Below are positions 1 to 7,032 of a stretch of DNA of 8,134 nucleotides, piece by piece. The notes beneath the pieces were generated by a model that made no database searches, was not told the DNA's origin, and worked only from the letters and a program-made list of their open reading frames with translations. Location: positions 1-8,134 of the forward strand of contig CAMCUJ010000054.1 of the NCBI GenBank assembly GCA_945878965.1. Reading direction: 5' to 3'. The translations under genes and the position numbers were made by a program. The stretch is from an uncultured Clostridia bacterium (GTDB taxonomy: Bacteria > Bacillota > Clostridia > Monoglobales > Monoglobaceae). Position 1 is the first letter of the stretch, and every line of letters starts with the position of its first letter.

Positions 1-401
1 ATTTCGGGGATATGAGTATGTCCGTTAAAAAGTATATCTCCCTTTTTAAGACTTGGCAGATTATTCGGATTGAATTTGTGACCGTGAGTTAAAAACAAGG
101 TCTTGTCATCAATAAACAAAAGTGCGTATTCCGCCATTATCGGAAAGCTAAGAACCATTTGGTCAACCTCACTGTCACAGTTGCCTCTTACGCATATAAT
201 TTCATCTGAAATTTCATTAAGCATGGAGATTACCGACTTTGGATTATAATCTTTTGGTAAATCATTTCTCGGGCCGTGATAAAGTAAATCTCCAAGCAGT
301 ATAAGACGGTTACAATTTTCGTTTTTATAAATATCTATCATTTTTTTGCAGTAATAAGCCGATCCATGTATATCGGATGCTATCATAATTTTTTTGTTCA
401 T
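1..401 (-). CDS. yfcE: YfcE-type metallophosphoesterase, C-terminus cut off by the window edge
   Basis: Reading leftwards from ATG at 401-399, 133 codons are open and run off the window. The protein begins MNKKIMIASDIHG and carries the metal-binding signatures of calcineurin-like phosphoesterases in order: SDIHG (residues 9-13), GDLLYHG (37-43), GNCD (73-76), THGHKFNP (105-112) and NGHTHIP (126-132). The spacing and the short size match the YfcE/MJ0936 group, cytosolic metal-dependent phosphodiesterases of about 160-185 residues, so some 30-50 residues are probably missing. Family members hydrolyse artificial phosphodiesters and their physiological substrate is unclear. The start is supported by a strong ribosome binding site (TAAGGAGGA on the minus strand, 408-416) seven bases upstream. 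There is no promoter in the 33-base gap behind the YigZ-like gene, so the two are probably co-transcribed. Family call is firm; the exact orthologue name is less so. Confidence 0.88.
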   Translation of the reverse strand, partial: MNKKIMIASDIHGSAYYCKKMIDIYKNENCNRLILLGDLLYHGPRNDLPKDYNPKSVISMLNEISDEIICVRGNCDSEVDQMVLSFPIMAEYALLFIDDKTLFLTHGHKFNPNNLPSLKKGDILFNGHTHIPE

Positions 402-434
402 CAAATATCCTCCTTAGATGAAGCGATGCGGTTA

Positions 435-1079
435 TTATTCGGAAATAAGCAGGGTTCTGCCTTTGAATGCAGTATCGCCTACAGTTATTTTTGCACTTGC
501 ATTTGTTGCGGATGTTATTTTCTTGATAAATGCCTCCGTATTTTCGCTTGGAATGTACAAAGGTATTTTAACCTTATCGGTATAAATTATTTCTTCCTTT
601 ATAAGGTCAAATTTTGAAATTTCATTCTGAATAATTCCAAGAAGTGTGTAGTCACATTCGACAGTAACCGAAGTACACCTGAGCATTTCAAGCATACCGG
701 CGGCTTCAACTCCAAGCTTTGCGGATTTTGAATAGGCACGGACAAGTCCGCCCGTTCCGAGAAGAATTCCGCCGAAATATCTTGTTACAACAACTATCAA
801 ATCGTGTAAATCCTGTTTCTTTAAATAGTCAAGAACAGGTACGCCCGCCGTTCCGGCAGGTTCGCCGTCATCACTGTAACGCTGAATATTGTTTTCACGG
901 ATAATATACGCATAAACATTGTGTTTGGCATCCCAATATTTCTGGCGAAGCGAGGCTAAAAATTCAAGGGCCTCCTCCTCGCTTTTAACAGGCTTTACAG
1001 TTGCTATAAAGCGTGAGCGTTTTTCAACCATTTCCGCATCTGCTTGATTTTTTATAGTATTATATTTTAGAATTGACAT
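435..1079 (-). CDS. yigZ: YigZ/IMPACT family protein (UPF0029 N-terminal domain plus DUF1949)
   Basis: A 214-residue cytosolic protein of the conserved YigZ/IMPACT family (usual bacterial length about 200-215). The N-terminal UPF0029 domain (about residues 18-125) shows the hallmarks RSRFIA (21-26), AKHNVYAY (51-58), RYSDDGEPAGTAG (67-79) and VVTRYFGGILLGTGGLVRAY (97-116). A C-terminal DUF1949-like ferredoxin-fold region follows (about 135-200). Eukaryotic IMPACT regulates translation through GCN1; the bacterial role is not established, though older annotations call it a proline dipeptidase-like protein without good support. The frame stays open upstream to a GTG at 1112, but ATG at 1079 is preferred because GAAAGGA (minus strand, 1089-1095) lies nine bases upstream and the family normally begins near this point. 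It is the first gene of a two-gene unit with the metallophosphoesterase gene. Confidence 0.93.
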   Translation of the reverse strand: MSILKYNTIKNQADAEMVEKRSRFIATVKPVKSEEEALEFLASLRQKYWDAKHNVYAYIIRENNIQRYSDDGEPAGTAGVPVLDYLKKQDLHDLIVVVTRYFGGILLGTGGLVRAYSKSAKLGVEAAGMLEMLRCTSVTVECDYTLLGIIQNEISKFDLIKEEIIYTDKVKIPLYIPSENTEAFIKKITSATNASAKITVGDTAFKGRTLLISE

Positions 1080-1088
1080 TTGTATTTT

Positions 1089-1095
1089 TCCTTTC
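1089..1095 (-). promoter_or_regulatory. Ribosome binding site deciding the YigZ start
   Basis: On the minus strand this reads GAAAGGA, nine bases before the ATG at 1079. It falls inside the longer reading frame that would begin with GTG at 1112, and so favours the downstream ATG. Confidence 0.7.
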
Positions 1096-1128
1096 AATTC
1101 AATAAAGAACACAGATAATATTTACTTT

Positions 1129-1157
1129 ATTATAGCATTAATATGTAATAATTTCAA
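1129..1157 (-). promoter_or_regulatory. Sigma-A promoter for yigZ-yfcE, extended -10
   Basis: On the minus strand: TTGAAA (1152-1157), a 17-base spacer, then TATAAT (1129-1134). A TG dinucleotide sits one base before the -10 (TGCTATAAT), giving an extended -10. Predicted transcription start is near 1122, leaving a leader of about 43 bases. The match to the vegetative consensus is near perfect; usage is inferred. Confidence 0.8.
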
Positions 1158-1292
1158 CGTATATTTGAAAGCGAATTTAAAAATTAGTCAGTAATTCGTG
1201 ATTAAGCGTCCTTTTTAGATTTGTCGGTTTTTCTATAGTTTTACGTCTTATCATAGGTCATAAAAAATAAGCCTACATAGAATTAAAAGGAC

Positions 1293-1322
1293 TTGACAAT
1301 TTATGCGGATAGGATATATAAT
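1293..1322 (+). promoter_or_regulatory. Sigma-A promoter for serS
   Basis: TTGACA (1293-1298), an 18-base spacer and TATAAT (1317-1322), both hexamers exact consensus. The predicted start is near 1329, so the serS leader is only about 50 bases. That is too short for a T-box, which makes constitutive expression likely. Confidence 0.85.
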
Positions 1323-1382
1323 TAAAGATAAGAAAATACGAAAAATAAGGAATTTAACAAAAGGAATTGGAGATGCGTTATA

Positions 1383-2657
1383 ATGATAGATATTAAAATC
1401 TTAAGAAACGAGCCTGAAAAATTAGTTGAGGCATTAAAAAGAAGAAAAGATGATAAGGTAGACATAGACGGCCTTATAAACCTTGATAAGGAAAGACGAG
1501 AGCTTTTGTTTGAGGTTGAGCAGATGAAGAGTAAGCAAAACGCTGTATCAAAGCAAATTCCGGCTTATAAAAAAGAGGGCAAGGACACAACCGAAATCTT
1601 TGAAGAAATGAAAAAGCTTTCAAATGATATTAAGGCAAAGGACGAAGAAGTAAGAACGATTGATGAGAAGATAACTTCTATAATGTACACTATCCCAAAT
1701 ATTCCGAATCCGACCGTTCCCGAGGGTGATACCGATGAGGACAATGTCGAGGTAAGAAGATTTATGGAGCCTACAAGCTTTGATTTTGAGCCAAAGGCAC
1801 ACTGGGATTTGGGTGACAGCCTTGATATACTTGACCCGGCAACTGCCGCTAAAATTACGGGTGCAAGATTTACGGTTTACAAGGGTCTTGGAGCAAAGCT
1901 TGAAAGAGCCGTTATAAATATGTATCTTGATACACATACAACCAAGAATGGCTACACTGAGGTATTTCCGCCGTTTATGGTTCACAGAAACAGTATGCTT
2001 GGAACAGGACAGCTTCCAAAGTTTGAGGAGGATGCATTTAAGGTTACAGACACTGATTATTTCTTGGTTCCGACCGCTGAGGTTCCTGTAACCAATATGC
2101 ACAGAGATGAAATACTTGACGGAAACAAGCTGCCGCTTAAATACGCAGCATATACAGCGTGTTTCAGAGCAGAGGCAGGAAGTGCCGGACGTGACACAAG
2201 AGGTCTTATAAGACAGCATCAGTTTAACAAGGTAGAGCTTGTTAAGTTTGCCGATCCCGAAACATCTTATGATGAGCTTGAAAAGCTTGTTTCAGACGCT
2301 GAATCGGTGCTTAAGCTTTTAGAGCTTCCATATCGAGTAGTTAAGATATGTATAGGAGATTTAGGCTTCACGGCGGCAATGAAGTATGATATTGAGGTTT
2401 GGATGCCAAGCTACAACAGATATGTTGAAATTTCATCGTGCAGTAACTTTGAAGATTTTCAGGCAAGAAGAGCGAATATAAAATTCAAGAAGAATCCAAA
2501 GGATAAGGCACAGTTTGTTCATACGCTCAACGGTTCGGGTGTTGCCATAGGAAGAACTGTTGCGGCAATTCTTGAAAATTACCAGAATGCCGACGGAAGC
2601 GTTACAATCCCTGAGGTATTAAGACCATATATGGGCGGAATCGAAAAAATTCAGTAA
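1383..2657 (+). CDS. serS: Seryl-tRNA synthetase
   Basis: A cytosolic class II aminoacyl-tRNA synthetase that charges tRNA-Ser (and tRNA-Sec where present) with serine using ATP. At 424 residues it is full length (B. subtilis and E. coli enzymes are about 425-430). Residues 1-110 form the N-terminal domain with the long antiparallel coiled-coil arm (about 30-100, rich in K/E heptads) that grips the tRNA-Ser variable arm. The catalytic core follows. Motif 1 lies around 165-200 (ending [11 protein letters not shown]). The serine-binding TAEVP is at 231-235. Motif 2 spans about 258-284 ([16 protein letters not shown], with R262 and E264). The [13 protein letters not shown] segment is at 351-363. 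Motif 3 is at about 383-398 ([16 protein letters not shown], with R391). ATG at 1383 follows GGAGA at 1369-1373. It is monocistronic by appearance, with its own promoter and a hairpin after the stop codon. Confidence 0.98.
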   Translation: MIDIKILRNEPEKLVEALKRRKDDKVDIDGLINLDKERRELLFEVEQMKSKQNAVSKQIPAYKKEGKDTTEIFEEMKKLSNDIKAKDEEVRTIDEKITSIMYTIPNIPNPTVPEGDTDEDNVEVRRFMEPTSFDFEPKAHWDLGDSLDILDPATAAKITGARFTVYKGLGAKLERAVINMYLDTHTTKNGYTEVFPPFMVHRNSMLGTGQLPKFEEDAFKVTDTDYFLVPTAEVPVTNMHRDEILDGNKLPLKYAAYTACFRAEAGSAGRDTRGLIRQHQFNKVELVKFADPETSYDELEKLVSDAESVLKLLELPYRVVKICIGDLGFTAAMKYDIEVWMPSYNRYVEISSCSNFEDFQARRANIKFKKNPKDKAQFVHTLNGSGVAIGRTVAAILENYQNADGSVTIPEVLRPYMGGIEKIQ

Positions 2658-2684
2658 AAGTTCATATAACTGTACAATATAGAC

Positions 2685-2710
2685 GTCCCACGCCTTTACA
2701 GGCGGGGGAC
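2685..2710 (+). terminator. Hairpin after serS, possible terminator or dispersed repeat
   Basis: GTCCC (2685-2689) pairs with GGGAC (2706-2710), and CGCCT (2691-2695) with AGGCG (2700-2704), around a TTAC loop, with one A/G mismatch between the two helices. It begins 27 bases after the serS stop codon, where a terminator is expected. The following bases (ATATTAATTTAATTA) are AT-rich but are not a clean T-tract, so termination is plausible, not certain. Its right arm and tail recur almost exactly at 8057-8083, which suggests a repeat-family element doing double duty. Confidence 0.55.
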
Positions 2711-2726
2711 ATATTAATTTAATTAT
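2700..2726 (+). repeat. Dispersed hairpin repeat, copy 1
   Basis: This 27-base stretch, from AGGCGGGGGACAT through TTAATTTA to TTAT, matches 8057-8083 at 25 of 27 positions in the same orientation. Similarity resumes briefly (TGG) after a 2-base length difference. In both copies it forms the right arm and tail of a CGCCT/AGGCG hairpin. The two copies lie either side of the three-gene cassette. Confidence 0.75.
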
Positions 2727-2785
2727 GGTTTCTGTATGCTTTTGTAGTTTTTATAAACAAGGATTTTCGGATAAATTCAGCATAT

Positions 2786-2815
2786 TTGATTTTTTACATA
2801 GTATTATTCTATAAT
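2786..2815 (+). promoter_or_regulatory. Candidate sigma-A promoter for the glycan cassette
   Basis: TTGATT (2786-2791), an 18-base spacer and an exact TATAAT (2810-2815) lie in the 230-base gap between serS and the cassette. The predicted start is near 2822, leaving a leader of about 66 bases. No clear catabolite-repression (cre) site or strong operator palindrome is visible beside it. Confidence 0.6.
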
Positions 2816-2887
2816 ATAAATTGCAGCAAATAATAAAGATTATCGTGTTTTGAATAAAAGGAATGTTGAGCAAGTGAGGGAATTGAT

Positions 2888-3922
2888 ATGTTAAAGGTTA
2901 TAAAATCAATAAGAGAAGAGATATTCGGCGATGAACGTGAGTTTGACAGTCCGCATGCTCCTACGGTTTTGGAGCTAAGGGATGGGAATGCACTTGCGGC
3001 TTGGTTTGGCGGCAGATTTGAAAAAGATCCTGATACAGCTATATGGACTGCCAGACGAATTAACGGGGTATGGGAAAAGCCTAAAAAGACGGTAGATGTT
3101 ATGAATGTTGCAGCGTGGAATCCCGTATTATTCAGATTAAACGATGATAGAATCGTGCTGTATTATAAGATAGGTGCGGAAATTCAGAAATGGCACACGG
3201 AATACGTTGTTTCAAATGACGAGGCTGAAACTTGGAGCGATGCATATGAGCTTGTAACGGGAGATATAGGAGGACGAGGTCCCGTTAAGAATAAGCCTAT
3301 ATATTTATCGGACAATAAGACAATTTTGGCTCCTGCATCATTTGAGGGTGATTGTTGGAATGCATTTGCCGATATTTCGGAGGATAACGGCGAGAGCTGG
3401 GAGATGAGCGAGCTTGTGCCGCTGAGAAGGATTAACCCGAATGAACGCAGAATTCGTGATCGGGTTTATAACAAGCATTTTTGCTTTGGCAGAGGAATTA
3501 TACAGCCAACATTTTGGGAGGACAAAGACGGAGTTATAAATGCACTTTTCAGAAGTACGTCTTCCCGAATTTTCAGAAGTGAATCATATGATAAAGGCAG
3601 AACATGGTCGCTTGCTTATGACACAGGACTTCCTAACAACAACAGCGGAATTGATGTGGCAAAGCTTAAAGACGGAGCTTTGGTTCTCGCATATAATCCA
3701 AGAGAGAATATTCCCGGAATGACCAAGGGCTCACGAACACCTATAATTTTATCCTATTCTGAAGACAACGGTATAACGTGGGAAGAGCTTTGCGTTCTTG
3801 AAAATGAGGATGGAGCATTTGCGTATCCTTCAATAGTCTGTAACAGCGATAACGAAATTATGGTTGTATACAGTGCTAACAGAGAGAAAATTATATTTTG
3901 GAGCATAAAAGTAGAGCATTAA
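2888..3922 (+). CDS. BNR/Asp-box beta-propeller glycan-active enzyme, sialidase superfamily (BNR_2 type)
   Basis: A 344-residue protein of the six-bladed beta-propeller sialidase superfamily. Four Asp-box turns are visible: SNDEAETW (109-116), SEDNGESW (164-171), SYDKGRTW (233-240) and SEDNGITW (291-298). Other conserved-looking stretches are SPHAPTVLEL (21-30), AAWFGG (37-42), AAWNPVLFR (75-83), GGRGPVKNKP (128-137) and GRGIIQPTFWE (201-211). It resembles proteins usually annotated exo-alpha-sialidase or 'sialidase family'. However, the FRIP motif carrying the first arginine of the sialidase triad is absent, with HAPTV near that position. There is no signal peptide, so it is probably cytosolic. 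ATG at 2888 follows GAGGGA (2876-2881) by six bases. It is first of three closely spaced genes and probably acts on the same imported oligosaccharide as the next gene. Fold is confident; sialic acid as substrate is doubtful, and another uronate, rhamnoside or deoxy-sugar linkage is equally possible. Confidence 0.8.
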   Translation: MLKVIKSIREEIFGDEREFDSPHAPTVLELRDGNALAAWFGGRFEKDPDTAIWTARRINGVWEKPKKTVDVMNVAAWNPVLFRLNDDRIVLYYKIGAEIQKWHTEYVVSNDEAETWSDAYELVTGDIGGRGPVKNKPIYLSDNKTILAPASFEGDCWNAFADISEDNGESWEMSELVPLRRINPNERRIRDRVYNKHFCFGRGIIQPTFWEDKDGVINALFRSTSSRIFRSESYDKGRTWSLAYDTGLPNNNSGIDVAKLKDGALVLAYNPRENIPGMTKGSRTPIILSYSEDNGITWEELCVLENEDGAFAYPSIVCNSDNEIMVVYSANREKIIFWSIKVEH

Positions 3923-3943
3923 GCTTGAAATATAAGAGTTATT

Positions 3944-6900
3944 ATGAAGATGAAAGATTTTAAACAGCAATTTAAAAATCCGGATAATATATATCGTTCA
4001 ATTCCGTTTTGGGCGTGGAACGACAAGCTTGATGCCGAGGAGATAAAACGGCAGATTTACGAAATGCACAGCAACGGAATCGGCGGTTTCTTTATTCATT
4101 CTCGTGACGGACTTGAAACCGAGTATTTGGGAGATGAGTGGTTTGATTGTGTAAAAACTGCGGTAAAAACAGCAAAAGAGCTTGGAATGTATGCGTGGCT
4201 CTATGATGAGGACAGATGGCCGTCGGGGAGCTGCGGCGGAGCGGTTACGGGAAATGTTAAAAATGCTTGCAAGGGGTTGACTCTTGAGGTATGTGATAAA
4301 GTTCCAAAGAAAATTGACGGTGATGTTCTTGCAATTTACTCCGCAAATGTGAATGCTATGGATATTTACAGTCTTAAAAGGCTGAATGCTGCGGATAATA
4401 TAGAGATTAAAGAAAGTGAAGCCTTGTTGATTGCAAGACTTGAAATAAGTGAGGGATCGGAGTGGTTCAATTATTCACCGCCGCCCGATAACTTAAATCC
4501 TGATACAGTCTGTGAATTTATAAACCAAACTCACGAGGTGTATAAGAAAAATATCGGTGCTGAATTCGGAAAAACCATTCCCGGAATTTTTACAGACGAA
4601 CCGAGTCTTGCAGACAGGCATTGTGCTTTTAATCCAAAGCGTGGCTGGATTCCGTGGACTTACGGTTTTGAAGAATATTTTTGTGAAAATTGCGGTTATG
4701 ATCCGCTTGATACAATTCCGTATCTGTATTTTAATCATGAAAAAAGCCGAAAAATACGTTATGATTATTGGAGAACCGTTTCACAACGGTTTAAGGAAGT
4801 ATATTCGGGGAAAATAAGCAAGTGGTGCAAAGAGAATAATCTGTTATTTACAGGACATTTTCTTCAGGAGGATAAGCTGGGCTTATCGTGCCGAGTTAAC
4901 GGCTCGATAATGCCGCACTATATTTCACAGAATGTTCCGGCGATTGATATGCTGACCGAACGTACCGAAGAATATATGACCGTTAAGCAATGCACAAGCG
5001 TTGCAAGTCAGATGGGCAAGGATATGGTGATTAGTGAAACTTACGGCTGTACAGGCTGGGATTTCAGCTTTGAGGGTCAGAAATGGGTAGGTGATTGGCA
5101 GTATGTTTTAGGTATCAATCAGCGTTGCCAGCACTTAGCACTGTATTCACTCAGAGGATGCCGCAAGCGTGATTATCCGCCGAGTATAAACTATAATACT
5201 TCATGGTGGAAAAATTACAAAACGGTTGAGGATTATTTTGCAAGGTGCGGATATATGCTAAGACAAGGCAAAGCAATACGCAAGGTTTTACTTATCCACC
5301 CTATGAGTACAGTTTGGAGTAAAGTCGGGTGTGACCCTTACGGAAATCCCAAACGAAGCAAGGAACGTGACATTCCGCCTATGAACGGGCTTGGCGAGAG
5401 GTACAATTCAATTATTAAGAATTTATGTAAACAACATTATGACTGCGACCTTGGTGATGAAATAATTATAAGTGATTACGGAAAAAGCGAAAATTCGGAA
5501 TTTTGTGTAGGTGAATGCTCATACAGTACGGTTATAGTTCCGATGTGTGAAAATCTGCTTTCGTCAACTGTCAAAAAACTGCTTGAGTTTATGGATAACA
5601 GCGGAACGGTACTTGGCATTTCACCATTTACAGATTATATTGATGGTGAAAAATCGGCTGAGGCTTTAAAGCTGATTAATCATAAGAATTTTATAAAGCT
5701 TTATTCGGAAGAAGATTTATTTGGCTATATGCAAAGAAATATTGATAAAGCGGTTTCAATTACAGATGATTACGGACGTGAGGAAGAGAATATACTTTAT
5801 CAGTTAAGATGTGATGATGACGGATATATTTTATTTGTTGTGAACAATGACCGTGAAAATCCGCATATGGCAAACATAAGCCTTAAAATTGACAATGGCA
5901 CGGTATACCGCACAGATTTATTAAGCGGAGATATACGGCGTGTGAAATCCGAAGTTAAGAATGGGAGAGTGAATTTCTCAAATTATATGCCGGGCTGTGC
6001 AAGCTCAATGTTTTACATAGCCAAAACGGATAACATATTATTTGATGAAAATGTGGACTATGATAACGGTTGCTTAGAGCATAGGAAAGGAAAAAAAGTT
6101 ATAACGCTTACGCTGACGGATTATAAAAACGATATGCCCAATGTTCTTACTCTTGATATGTGCAGATACAGCCTTGACGGAAAGGTTTTGGGCAAAGCAG
6201 AGGTATGGAAAGCACAGTGTGATATTCGGGACAGGCTTGGTATGCGTCCAATTCATCAGAACGGCATAGAACAGCGTTACCGTTGGATAAATAAATCTCA
6301 CAAGAATGACAACAGAGAAGTTATACTTGAATTTGAGGTTAAGGCACTCAGTGAGGTTTTGAACCCGAAGTTGATTATAGAAAGACCTGAGTGTTTTGAA
6401 ATATCGCTTGACGAAGAAAAAGTCAACAATAATGTTTGTGGATATTTTATGGATAAGGAATTTAAGGCTGTTAATTTGCCGATTATAAGCAAGGGTGTAC
6501 ATAAATTAAGTCTTAGATGTAATTACAGAAACGATATGGAGCTTGAAAATTGTTATATTATAGGAGAGTTTGGTGTTAATGAGCAGCGTGAAATTTGTCA
6601 AAAGCCTAAAAGTCTTATGATAGGAAGTATAACAAAACAAGGATATTTTCATTATGCGGGCGGTATAGATTACATATTCAGCTGTAATATTTGTGAGATT
6701 ACCGATGAAATGTATCTTGATGCAAGAGGATTTAAGGGAACGTGTGTAAACGCAGAAATAAACGGAATTAAACTTTCAATCCCATGGAAAGCGGATGCTG
6801 TTATCAGGGTTTCGGAGTTTATTAAATTGGGCGAGAATAAGATAGTTATAAGCGTTTTGGGAAGTCCTCGCAATATGCTTGGACCGCTGCATATTACAAA

Positions 6901-7012
6901 TAAGCCTCTTGTCACTAAAGACAGTTGTTTTTGTCCTGTCGGTGATAATTATACAGAGGAATACATAACTTCGGATATCGGACTGTTTGAAACACCGACA
7001 ATTATATATTAA
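3944..7012 (+). CDS. GH106-like glycoside hydrolase (alpha-L-rhamnosidase-related), cytosolic
   Basis: A 1022-residue enzyme whose N-terminal half resembles the GH106/alpha-L-rhamnosidase-like group. Visible motifs are PFWAWND (21-27), IGGFFIHSR (46-54), WLYDEDRWPSG (85-95), GIFTDEPSL (214-222), SETYGCTGWDFSFEGQKW (364-381), LALYSLRG (398-405) and RKRDYPPS (407-414). Residues about 1-440 would form the (beta/alpha)8 catalytic barrel and 440-600 an accessory alpha/beta region. The rest is beta-rich with carbohydrate-binding-like segments, including a probable jelly-roll near 880-1000. E219 and E365 are the best candidates for the two catalytic carboxylates, by analogy only. There is no signal peptide and many free-looking cysteines (for example C247-x-x-C250), both pointing to the cytosol. 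The start at 3944 has only a weak AAGAG five bases upstream, 21 bases after the preceding stop, so translational coupling is likely; ATG at 3950 is an alternative. Rhamnose specificity is not proven. Confidence 0.78.
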   Translation: MKMKDFKQQFKNPDNIYRSIPFWAWNDKLDAEEIKRQIYEMHSNGIGGFFIHSRDGLETEYLGDEWFDCVKTAVKTAKELGMYAWLYDEDRWPSGSCGGAVTGNVKNACKGLTLEVCDKVPKKIDGDVLAIYSANVNAMDIYSLKRLNAADNIEIKESEALLIARLEISEGSEWFNYSPPPDNLNPDTVCEFINQTHEVYKKNIGAEFGKTIPGIFTDEPSLADRHCAFNPKRGWIPWTYGFEEYFCENCGYDPLDTIPYLYFNHEKSRKIRYDYWRTVSQRFKEVYSGKISKWCKENNLLFTGHFLQEDKLGLSCRVNGSIMPHYISQNVPAIDMLTERTEEYMTVKQCTSVASQMGKDMVISETYGCTGWDFSFEGQKWVGDWQYVLGINQRCQHLALYSLRGCRKRDYPPSINYNTSWWKNYKTVEDYFARCGYMLRQGKAIRKVLLIHPMSTVWSKVGCDPYGNPKRSKERDIPPMNGLGERYNSIIKNLCKQHYDCDLGDEIIISDYGKSENSEFCVGECSYSTVIVPMCENLLSSTVKKLLEFMDNSGTVLGISPFTDYIDGEKSAEALKLINHKNFIKLYSEEDLFGYMQRNIDKAVSITDDYGREEENILYQLRCDDDGYILFVVNNDRENPHMANISLKIDNGTVYRTDLLSGDIRRVKSEVKNGRVNFSNYMPGCASSMFYIAKTDNILFDENVDYDNGCLEHRKGKKVITLTLTDYKNDMPNVLTLDMCRYSLDGKVLGKAEVWKAQCDIRDRLGMRPIHQNGIEQRYRWINKSHKNDNREVILEFEVKALSEVLNPKLIIERPECFEISLDEEKVNNNVCGYFMDKEFKAVNLPIISKGVHKLSLRCNYRNDMELENCYIIGEFGVNEQREICQKPKSLMIGSITKQGYFHYAGGIDYIFSCNICEITDEMYLDARGFKGTCVNAEINGIKLSIPWKADAVIRVSEFIKLGENKIVISVLGSPRNMLGPLHITNKPLVTKDSCFCPVGDNYTEEYITSDIGLFETPTIIY

Positions 7013-7032
7013 AAAGAAAGAGGGATATAAAT

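Larger units (their letters stand above)
1080..1382. other. Divergent intergenic region between yigZ and serS
   Basis: These 303 bases separate two divergently read units. They hold the yigZ promoter and leader (1080-1157) and the serS promoter and leader (1293-1382). Between them, 1158-1292 is very AT-rich. I see no convincing open frame, tRNA, strong hairpin or repeat there. In particular there is no T-box signature (the AGGGTGG...ACCGCG-type core) ahead of serS. Confidence 0.7.

Noticed and set aside
1080..1112. Upstream GTG start for the YigZ-like gene, adding 11 residues
   Set aside because: The ATG at 1079 has its own well-spaced ribosome binding site and agrees with the usual family N-terminus. 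The GTG lies only about 10 bases from the predicted transcription start, leaving little room for a ribosome site.
1166..1179. cre-like sequence TGAAAGCGAATTTA upstream of the yigZ promoter
   Set aside because: It has two mismatches to the cre consensus at informative positions and sits by a housekeeping gene, not by the catabolic cassette.
1379..1384. TATAAT over the serS start codon
   Set aside because: Its best -35 partner (TTAACA at 1354-1359) is 19 bases away, and a start there would be inside the gene. The consensus promoter at 1293-1322 explains serS.
1620..2219. Long open frame of 199 codons on the minus strand inside serS
   Set aside because: It lies wholly antisense to a full-length serS. 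Its translation is low-complexity, rich in Cys, Ser, Ile and Lys, and matches no family, as expected of a shadow frame.
2830..2843. ATAAT/ATTAT inverted repeat after the cassette promoter as an operator
   Set aside because: Only five AT pairs per arm in an AT-rich stretch, so chance is a sufficient explanation.
6074..6502. Antisense open frame of 142 codons inside the GH106-like gene
   Set aside because: Fully inside a continuous, family-consistent coding region, with no promoter or ribosome binding site supporting it.
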